Below, piece by piece: positions 55,760-64,000 of a DNA stretch of 64,000 nt (positions are counted from its first letter, which is position 1; the number at the start of each line of letters is the position of its first letter). The notes under the pieces are model-generated. The model was not told the origin of the DNA and ran no database searches. It worked only from the letters and a program-made list of their open reading frames with translations. This DNA comes from Phoronis australis (taxonomy: Eukaryota; Phoronida; Phoronidae). The position numbers and the translations under genes are program-made. The DNA lies in assembly GCA_002633005.1 (NCBI GenBank), contig NMRA01000034.1, positions 407,696 through 471,695 on the forward strand, read 5' to 3'.

Positions 55760-57240
55760 CTGGTATTACTAATTCCGTCTCATCTCATCTCAAAAATATT
55801 GAGCTGCATGAGAGCCATCGTTGTCTATACAAATTTCCCTTTCCCCTGATTAAGCTTCCTCAACTGAGGGCCTTAATGAAAACCCACAATGTCGACGTTT
55901 GCAAAATATCAAAGGTCCACCGTTCAAGAAATTCGAACCACCACTTGCGCAATGCTGGCTACGAGCCTGCAAAGTTATGGGTCTCTGTCTTGCAAAGCAG
56001 TGGGCCGCTGGGTCATGACTAGAATTACCGCAATTTTACAGCAAATGTGTCTGATGGTTGCAAAAATGTGTTAGGTGTATGCCTACAAACAATAATCTAA
56101 GTTTTTGGTGATAATTAAAATACCTTGTGGTGTTATATTCACGCTCTGCAGTATATGAGCAGCAGTGTTTATTTTCCTTGCGTTGTTGCATTGCCGTCTT
56201 CCTCAAATTTGAAGTTGACACGCTAAATGGAATAATTCATAGCAGGAATTTTCAATGAACCCGTGCATGTGATAGATCGATCTCTTCTTACGAAAGTCCA
56301 GAAAAGAGTTATTTTGTACTTCGTCTCTGCACGAGTGATAATTTGCATGAATATAGTGTTATTTTGATGTTCATAGCCATAAATAATCCTTTTTAAAATT
56401 GTCGATTTCATACTACTTCAATTTTTATTCATTCTTAGTTAAGTGTGATGCGTGTTGTAATAACGTCTGCCTTGGCAAAGGAATTTAATGACACGTCACG
56501 AGCCGTTTAGATCAATGAGAGGACTTGACAATGTGCATTTGAGCATAGAGGGATGCTCTAAAAAGCCACAAGACAGTTCCATGCAAAGCAGAATCAAAAC
56601 AATAGAAGGTTTGACTGTTGTACAATTGAATACAAGAATGGAAAGGCGAGAACATGGTGGTCGGTAAACCTTTGTTTGGGTTAAGAAAACGATTGTACAA
56701 AATGATGCTATGACAAATTCTACATTTTCGCTACAAGAATTCGGAGAAGATAATCATTGAGAAAAAAAATATTTATGAATGGGTGCTGTTCTTGCGACAC
56801 GTCACTGAGCGAGTCTCTCAACCAGACGTGAGACAGCGTGATGGCCGTATACATGCCGTGTCTTTTTAGAATTCCAAGACCCATAAATGTACTGACAGCC
56901 TAAACAACAAGTTTTGTGGCTTTTGAAATTCTACTTGAATTCTATTCTGAAACCAATGAAATGCACCATAATTCACCTTATTACGTATTCCTTCCGAAAA
57001 TTTCATATGGCGGTGCTCCAGACCTGAGTATGTAAGGGGTTGCCAGGCTTTCATGTTCTCCCAAGAATGCGCTTTAGATACGACAACAACAATAACTTGT
57101 GGAACTCCAGTCGAGTGAAAAGGATGCTGCAAAAGTGCTTGATATTTCGGCATTGTGGGTAAATACAACGCGATTCGAGTCTCACTGTGAAATCCTGGTA
57201 GGATCCATTATGTGATGTATGTCCCTATTCAGCATTGCAG
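55760..57240. other. upstream region of the SNTX-like gene
   Basis: No recognised coding exon. The acceptor at 57240 (CCTATTCAGCATTGCAG) implies a non-coding 5' exon somewhere upstream, which I cannot locate. The 100-codon minus frame at 56866-57168 is unassigned. Confidence 0.4.
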
Positions 57241-57261
57241 GTAGAACATAATAAATTCAAG

Positions 57262-57402
57262 ATGGCGCTTATTGTTCCGTTTGCGCCTGACATGAAGCTA
57301 GGTGCAATGTACGATCCGATGACTGGGACGACCAAAGGTGCTGCGATCCTCGAATACACCGATGATAAAACTAGCACGGAAATTCCTGATGTTAAGTACA
57401 AG
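57262..57402 (+). CDS. SNTX-like gene exon 1 (coding part)
   Basis: ATG at 57262 in good context (AAGATGG), 47 codons, donor GTATGG after VKYK. The acceptor at 57240 makes this the second exon of the transcript. Contains the LGAMYDPMTG start motif. Confidence 0.6.
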
Positions 57403-60400
57403 GTATGGCAGTTTAATTATACGATTTACTACATGTTTAATGTTCCTGAATGCGTCTCTTGTTCTTTTTATAGGTAACCTTTTGTGATTCATTGTTTGTT
57501 CCCTAATGGTCGTGCGCTGGCAGTTATTGGCAGTTTGTTTCATTGTAAATATGGACCGGTGGCCTTTACAAAAAACAAAATCTATTCTATAGACACACGG
57601 TTTCTATGCCTACGGATTTTCTGGAATTTAGATTTTTCGTACGTACCGTTGGTTGGTGCATTTTACTTTTGCATCTCTGGTTTTGAACTTTGTACCTTCT
57701 GCAAAGAGTTTGTAATAAAGATTGTCCACAACTTACCTTTGACAATAATAATTTCGCTCGGACCTTTACCGGACGAAGTAATACTCTTAACGCCGCACCC
57801 AAGACGTGTACTATTTTACTTTATATTGTTTTACTGGACGCTGAACTCAGCACCAGGATATAGAGGGCTCAGCAATGGCCCATCTAACAGAAAAGGTCTG
57901 AGAAAATTGTATGCTGACCATCAGCACCAAGATGAAGGTCTACCAGAATTGCGTCCTCAGTACCCTCCTATACAGCAGCGAACCATGGTCCCTTTACAGC
58001 CGACAAGAGAGCAGACTCAACTCTTTTCATTTACGCTACCTGAGGATAATTGGCATCAAATGCGAGCATCGTGACTTAACAATGTTAAATTCTAACTCAA
58101 GTGGATCTGGGTAGTATGTACGCAACGCTTACCCAGAGGCGCCTTCGTTGGCTTGGCCACGTCAGGCGCGTAGTCGATGGGAGAATGACAAAGGACATAC
58201 TCTGTGGCACATGCTTCGCTATATAAAGAAGTGTGCAAGCGCGATCTGAAGACAGGAAACATCACGGTAACCGTCGCAGACTGGGAACCTGTGGCCTCCG
58301 ATCGCAGCAGGTGGAGGTCCAATGACAAGTTGTGCATTAAAACCAGCGAGCAAAAAAAGAGAAGTATAACAGACACTACTTAAAAACACAGGCGTCACGG
58401 GACAGCCTCTGATCCTACTGAACAGGATCAAATACACACCTGTGACAGCTGCAACAGATTATGCAGCTCCAGAATCGGACCTTTTGTCACAGCCGATGCT
58501 GCAGTTCAAGCAATGACTGACAAAGAGGGCATACCCATTGTCTCTCGAGACCGACGGCTGCCAACCAATTCTGTCCATTTTTGAAATTTTTCGCGTACGT
58601 AGAAACTGCAAGTAAGACATGAGCCTAGTGTATAATTAGTCAATGGTTTCTTCACAAATCATAGTTGTTGCAGGTAGTTCTTTTTCATGTGCAAACTTCA
58701 TGTCTTGTAAAGGTTTGTACGAGAATGGATTTACCTAAGTATGTGCAGAACGAATGCGCAAATTCTCACACTCCGACTAGTCACAACAAGCGTCATGGTA
58801 TCGTACATTGTTGAATTGTTTCGCACACTTCCCCCGCCAGACATTGCTTCGTTTCTGTTTGTCTCGTTCAAATGAAAGTGTACCATGGATAAATTATGAC
58901 TAGAGGTGCATAAATTTTGGCGTTGCCTAAGACTTTTATCCAAGAGCACTGTTCATGAACTTGTAACATTTGCCAGGACTGAAGACGATACTGGACTACG
59001 AGTAAAACCGGGTGTTACCCGATTCAGTGAGCCAATGTCAATCAGTAAAGTGTTTACTGGTGCAACGCTCTTCTTACACGATCAGTGATTCTTCTGTCCC
59101 TTGATTGTCCGAAACACAGTACGATGACTTCCGTTCTGAAGGGATATTACCTCTGCGTTGGTTCTCGCGACAGAGGTAGTATAATCTACCGCGGTTACCA
59201 GAATAGTTGACCCGCTGTTTAACGACATTTACAAGAGATGGAAACAATTCCGTGGCCGCCGCAGTGCCTTCCGCCTAAGATCCTCTAAGCCCCAGTACCG
59301 GAGCAGTTAACAGCAAACCCTCAGTGAAAATCTTCAGGCACGCGTCCCTCAGTAAACTGAACACATAATGATATGCCGGAAATGCTCAATGCGCGGTGAC
59401 CAAACTCCAGTCCCGGAGACCAGTCTGATTCCTCAGGTCCGGCAAGTCCTGTGTGAAGTTAAGGTGCACAGCTGTGGGGATTTGTAAGTAGTGGTCGGGA
59501 CTGCAAGTGACTGCTGAAGCAGGAATTAGGTTTACAGGATCGCAGTCAAAACTTTGAGACACGGGGATGAAATTGTTCAACCCCTTGCAAATGCCCCCGA
59601 CATGTTCCATTCGGCTTTGTTTTCCTCGACCATAGGCAAAGCCAAAAAGGTAACACAATTGATTCTGGTTTGTGACTTCTTATTTTGATAGGTGTGCCTC
59701 ATTGTTTGAAGAAAAAGAGCACCAGTTTTAGCAAAAGTTTTTTCCTAATTTTCAGAAACTTCAAAACATGTCTATTGAGGTAATTCTTAACAAACTGGCA
59801 TGACAACTTACCGAAAATCACCTTTTATGGCCAAGTGGAAGGAGGGTTTGTTTCATGGTCAACATCCCCTCCCTCCGATCGTAGTACAACCAATCGCGTC
59901 ACTGACCACTGTGGTACTAAAATAAAACAAAATATAGACTAATCCATCGGGCACATGAGGTCACATGGATCTTGAACTGGGTCCTAGTTATCAAAACCGA
60001 TCCTAGTTGTCGCGCCGGTCTGTTTCATTTTCATTCCTGCAATCGGGTTTTCAAGAAATAATTATGAAGTAAGTGTATGATCTCATCATCAGAATATGAA
60101 GACGAGAATACATCACGGAACGCTGATGATTTCTGGTGAAATCGACACCTAACAAGTTCGGATATTTCTCATTTGACTTTACAAGACCCCTATGTCCTTA
60201 TTGATCAGCAGCATGACCTAGTACTGGCTTGCAAAACATAATGAAAAATAAGCCTGTGTACATCACTTGTATTAAATATGACGTCCACGTACAAGTCTAT
60301 ATAGTCAAAAAGCTGGTCTTTATAGTTTCTCATATCTTTCGTCAGGTTTTTCAGCGGACTACAGATGTGATCGATTTGTTTCACTTGACCCCTCGCCAGA

Positions 60401-62583
60401 TGTTATGGGCCGCGTCCAACGCCGATACCACAAAATTAGGATATGCTTCTCCTGCAGTAACGAGCCCAGAGTACGACAATGGCTTCTCAAAAGTGATTGA
60501 AAAACACGAGTGTATTTTGGTATGTCGTATAGTTGTAGATTACTACAACTGTAATTTTACAGAATCATTTAACAGATGAAAATTCTTGCATGGATAACGT
60601 TTAAAATTTATACGTCGTAATATGACACTGAAGAATAAATATTGACTGTTCAGGGTCTAAGACCTCTAAACATCTCCCGAAACTCGATTAGAAAATTAAT
60701 CAATGGCATTCAATGAAAGCCAAAAACTCACTTGAAGAGTGCGACGAATTTAACCTTGAGCCTAGTCTCGAGTGTCGTTTAATGGACTTTGAACCCGATG
60801 CTATGTGACCGGAGCAAACGCATAATAAGATTTCATCGAAAAACTACTCTATGTATTTTTGATTTAGTATGACCAAAACATTCGAACAACTGTGAAATTG
60901 AATGACAAGTATGGTGACGAAGTGACTGATCAATTCAAGCCGACGCATTACATCAGCCAAATTCGATATGGCGGCTTCATCGTGGCTGTCACAAAGCTCG
61001 ACTTGGATTGGAGAATTGCGGACAGTGAATTGTTCACTAAAGATCGCCTCCCTTTCGGGGATATGGTAAGGAAGGCTCATTATAACCTAGTACATGTATG
61101 CGCCCCAGCTTATAGTTAAGGCGATAAGTATGGACTTTTTTCGTAATCCTGAGCTTCATCGTTGCATGGTGGTCAAATCCTATCTTTGACAAAATAAAAC
61201 GTTTGTTTATCTTGTAATGGAAATTGAAGAGGTTTTGCCTGCTTTTACTAATAGTAAACCCAGTTGCAAAATATCAAGAAATGGATACTTGAATTATATC
61301 CCGGTGTAGTCCCATGGAAGGTGCATACGGGACGTTTCAGAATAGGATGTTTTTCGGGACCAGATTTGCTATGAAACGAAATCCCGTCCGAAAGAGTGCA
61401 TTTCCGGTTTAGGACTTAACACATAAAAGTAGACGTCAATGAAATATAATTCGAGACCCTATTTGCGGAAGACAGGATGAATCCTTTTTCATGTTGCCTC
61501 TTTAGAACGGTGGGTTTCCGTATTTTCCAACCACACATTTAGGTAAAATAATAGCAGAGGCTATGCTTTAGCCGCACGTGCAGCAGCTTGTCCTAAACAA
61601 CTCTGCAATATTCAATAATTCAATGACTTAAGAGCTGACTCACCCGTTGTAGGTCAAAACAAACGGCCTTGAGAACTCTATACAGATGATTAAGAAGGAT
61701 TTCCCGGAAGTGACAGACGTCCAACTCCGCTACTGGTCATCATGTCTTCCGGATGGCGGGAAAGACGCTCATTCTGCAGATACATTCCAGAAAGCTATGG
61801 CTGGGTTTCCAACGGATATAAAAACTAACGTTGCAACTGCCATCCCTTTGTACGTTGTATTGCAACCTTTAACCGACATCTACCCTGAATATAAAGTTCC
61901 AGCTTCGTGGCCGTCATCAGATGAGGAAAATTTAGTTAAATTAAGTAACATTGCAGGAGAGCTCGCTATGGTAGGTAACAGAAAATACGTGTGCACTCCA
62001 AACAGAAATTCAAACAACACTTTCTTTTGTTTACCCAGGCAGCATTGTATTGGTCTCATGGTTGGGTATTCAAAATATTAAACGTGTGCCCAGCTATGAC
62101 AATTCTTTTTGTTTTGATTTAAATTAGTCTTAGTTTCAATTACTACATCTCGGCGCATTTAAAACTCTTCAATGAATTCTCCACCGCAACTTTTCACCCA
62201 TTTGGTTTTGCTCATTTTCCTACTGTTTTCTTTTCGATTCGTTTGTCTGTTGTGCGTGTTGTTGAACCTCTCGCTCTTATGAAAATTAAGAATTTGCAAA
62301 AATCTAAGTTGTTCCAAATGCAACCGATGGGTTTTTTCAATGTCCGAGTATAGTGCATCTACTTGAGACACTCGATATACATGGCACGTCAGTGCGTTCT
62401 ATTTGCTACGTATTAATTTCGTTTCATTTTCTCACACAACAGTTGATAGGCCTCGGTACTCAATTGAAATCTCAGCTCCTGAAGATCCCGCCTGCGAAAG
62501 ATAACTTGATGGAATTACAAGCGTTTTTCGAGAAACTACCCTTGAAGGACTTCGATGAGGTTATGCGCTGTCTTGATTATACG
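57262..62583 (+). CDS. stonustoxin-like (SNTX/MACPF-like) family gene, exons 1-5 (3' end outside or unseen)
   Basis: Five exons (57262-57402, 60346-60519, 60868-61065, 61653-61970, 62443-62583) total 324 codons. Every exon begins and ends in phase 0, with consensus GT-AG sites. The translation opens MALIVPFAPDMKLGAMYD, like the conserved start of SNTX-family proteins. The third exon has THYISQIRYGGFIVAV, matching the strand just before the helical part of their N-terminal domain. The fourth has IPLYVVLQPLTDIYPEYK, like the segment leading to their helical middle region. Family members include fish venom pore formers and also many non-venom proteins across animals, so a toxin role should not be assumed. 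No signal peptide is seen. Later domains are not in the window. Confidence 0.55.
57850..58510 (+). mobile_element. LINE C-terminal fragment in intron 1 of the SNTX-like gene
   Basis: Pieces read KVYQNCVLSTLLYSSEPWSL and RLNSFHLRYLRIIGIK, then SMYATLTQRRLRWLGHVRR and GRMTKDILCG, EVCKRDLKTGNI, and finally CDSCNRLCSSRIG. This is the familiar end of one LINE type: late RT, 'RLRWLGHV', and the Cys motif. Frames shift between pieces; it is a 5'-truncated relic in the same orientation as the gene. Confidence 0.78.
58515..60340. other. remainder of intron 1, no recognisable gene
   Basis: No frame here has recognised content. A further small exon of the SNTX-like gene cannot be excluded. Confidence 0.4.
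60346..60519 (+). CDS. SNTX-like gene exon 2
   Basis: 58 codons. Acceptor TCTTTCGTCAG at 60345; an alternative AG at 60354 would drop three codons without changing frame. The donor is GTATGT at 60520. The peptide includes TTDVIDLFHLTPRQMLWAA. Confidence 0.55.
60868..61065 (+). CDS. SNTX-like gene exon 3
   Basis: 66 codons between acceptor TTTTTGATTTAG and donor GTAAGG. Contains DQFKPTHYISQIRYGGFIV, the best family match in the gene. Confidence 0.62.
61653..61970 (+). CDS. SNTX-like gene exon 4
   Basis: 106 codons between acceptor CACCCGTTGTAG and donor GTAGGT. Contains FPEVTDVQLRYWSSCLPDGG and, later, AIPLYVVLQPLTDIYPEY. Confidence 0.62.
62443..62583 (+). CDS. SNTX-like gene exon 5
   Basis: 47 codons between acceptor TTTCTCACACAACAG and donor GTACGC. 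Predicted helical: LIGLGTQLKSQLLKIPP and LQAFFEKLPLKDFDEVMR. Confidence 0.58.
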
Positions 62584-62589
62584 GTACGC

Positions 62590-63105
62590 ATGGGCAAGCG
62601 CTGAACAAGAAATTTCAGTTTTACGGGTTCGTATACATGTATGCGAGGCCATATTGTCACCATTTTATCCGTGCGTCCGGTTTGTGGGCGTTTGGTTGTC
62701 CTCGCAATACTTCAAAACCTCCGTTATTTTGAGGGGATGAGCTACATAGAGAATTTGCCTGTCTGTTATGCTTAATAGAAATGCAAGAGATGGCTATAAG
62801 TGAACGCTCACTGTCGCTTTCAGTACTGCGACATTGGAGGTGAAGATGATGGTCTGACAACAGATATTCGGCGAAGCTCTCCTCCATAAACGACATTGTA
62901 AACAATTGTAGGCTAATAGTAGTGGATCTGAATCTTTATATCGAGGACAGCCTTTGGGATCGCTACTGCAAGCCAATATATTCAAATGTGACTGTGGAAA
63001 AACAAACGTTCACAGGCAACATACATTGAGTCTCATTGAGTCTCCAGTGGAAACATGGGGAGACGATTAGTGTTCCATGTCATCAGTTACCCTATCTGCC
63101 AATGT
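62590..63105. other. downstream of the last recognised SNTX-like exon
   Basis: No further exon recognised. The next exons are probably beyond the window, or too diverged to see. Confidence 0.4.
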
Positions 63106-63109
63106 TATT

Positions 63110-63565
63110 ACAGGTAATCTAGACAACCGATTGACAGATTTTAATGAAACTTGATACAGAAGCCTCTGTCGGTTTTCAGGCGAATTCGATAATTACAGCA
63201 CCGCCGGTAACCATTTTCTTGTTTTCTGTTGTTGTCAGAATGACTCAACACGTCGATTTTCGCACAGCTTTGACTATTCTAGTACCTCTCTTTGGCCATT
63301 ATTATTTTCGACAAGATATTCCTTGTCAAACGAGCTTCCGGATGGTATCTAGAGAACCTATGCACAAATCTTTTTGAAACCTGACACACACATGGGATGC
63401 CCGCACCACTCAATCTGTGGGTTGTTTTGACTACCCTACCTCCTGTAGTCGCCATTTTACTTTGTGACATCATATTACTTTGCCAAAAGCGTTCACAGGT
63501 GGTTTCTGGAGAATGAACTGACGGATAGGGATAAAACTTTGACATAGAGTTATGTATACAGTGAA
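63110..63565. repeat. diverged tandem repeat, about 2.5 units
   Basis: Similar blocks recur at about 63121, 63352 and 63508: a GA(C/G)AA start, then TGACAGATTTTAATGAAACTT or diverged forms (GCACAAATCTTTTTGAAACCT, TGACGGATAGGGATAAAACTT). The rest of each unit is poorly conserved. Confidence 0.5.
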
Positions 63566-64000
63566 AGTGCGCTAGCGACAGTCGATGTACGGTTGATAAC
63601 GTTTTGGTCAAATGATCTTAAGTTATGTTATTGTACCTTATGAGGCTAATAGCTACTCTTGAAGCGTACAGCTTACGATGCACCGTGAGCGCACCACTTT
63701 CCGATGCTCTTGTTAATTTTGCTGTGGTAGCATTGTCTTAATCTCATCAGAGGACACTTTCATGACTAAACTCGATTTCGTTGACGGGAAGTTCCAAATA
63801 AGATTGATTTCTTTCCCCTTGTTCTTTATCGTCCAGGCAACTGAAATGGACTGCCATCAGATCTTGAAGCCACCAAACGCAGTGTGCTACGATTGTTAAA
63901 AGAACGTTCCCATATAAGGCGTTACTTCGTAAAAACTTAAAATTGCAAAAGTCAATTTTGGTAATCACAAAACACCCAATCATTTTATACGTCCCCACTG

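Overview
The window is animal nuclear DNA: AT-rich, intron-bearing and dense with transposable elements. It carries spliced genes with GT-AG introns, a nuclear tRNA-Leu, and Penelope-like, Ngaro/DIRS-like, LINE, P-like and piggyBac-like elements together. That mixture suggests an invertebrate, perhaps marine (deuterostome, lophotrochozoan or cnidarian), but the species cannot be fixed from sequence alone. Most long open frames are TE fragments or chance frames.

Host genes. (1) A riboflavin transporter of the SLC52/RFVT family lies on the minus strand: a large exon (7719-8978) joins over a 2.8 kb phase-0 intron to a last exon at 4699-4902. (2) A compact minus-strand gene at about 20253-20752 encodes a small protein ending in a partial PHD-like zinc motif. 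It has histone-gene features: E2F-like and twin CCAAT sites upstream, and two tandem histone-type 3' stem-loops after the stop. It carries one probable frameshift. (3) A plus-strand spliced gene at 57262-62583 and beyond has five phase-0 exons and resembles the N-terminal region of the stonustoxin-like (SNTX/MACPF-like) family. (4) A tRNA-Leu(UAA) lies at 41417-41499 (-).

Mobile elements, left to right: foldback and tandem repeats (0.7-3.6 kb); a 5'-truncated Ngaro-like tyrosine-recombinase retroelement (10.4-13.3 kb, -); LINE 3' ends (14.5-15.3 and 18.0-18.7 kb); two Penelope-like families (15.8-17.0 and 23.5-24.9 kb) plus a 463-bp foldback derivative with a 12-bp target duplication (17.1-17.55 kb); a THAP exon (22.9-23.05 kb); a 42-bp minisatellite (26.3-26.5 kb); a solo Ngaro-like terminal repeat unit (27.25-27.98 kb); decayed L1/Tx1-like LINEs (28.5-29.2 and 37.3-40.9 kb); several MITEs; a piggyBac-like remnant split by a MITE (43.0-43.9 kb); a LINE broken by a 344-base assembly gap (45.0-46.4 kb); and a complete-ended, internally deleted P-like transposon with 31-bp terminal inverted repeats, a 7-bp target duplication and a broken THAP domain (50.58-53.46 kb).

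No operon-like cooperation is visible; the genes look independent and set in repeat-rich intergenic DNA. The observations most worth follow-up are the histone-type 3' end on a PHD-like gene, the P-like element that kept only its DNA-binding domain, and the Penelope foldback units.
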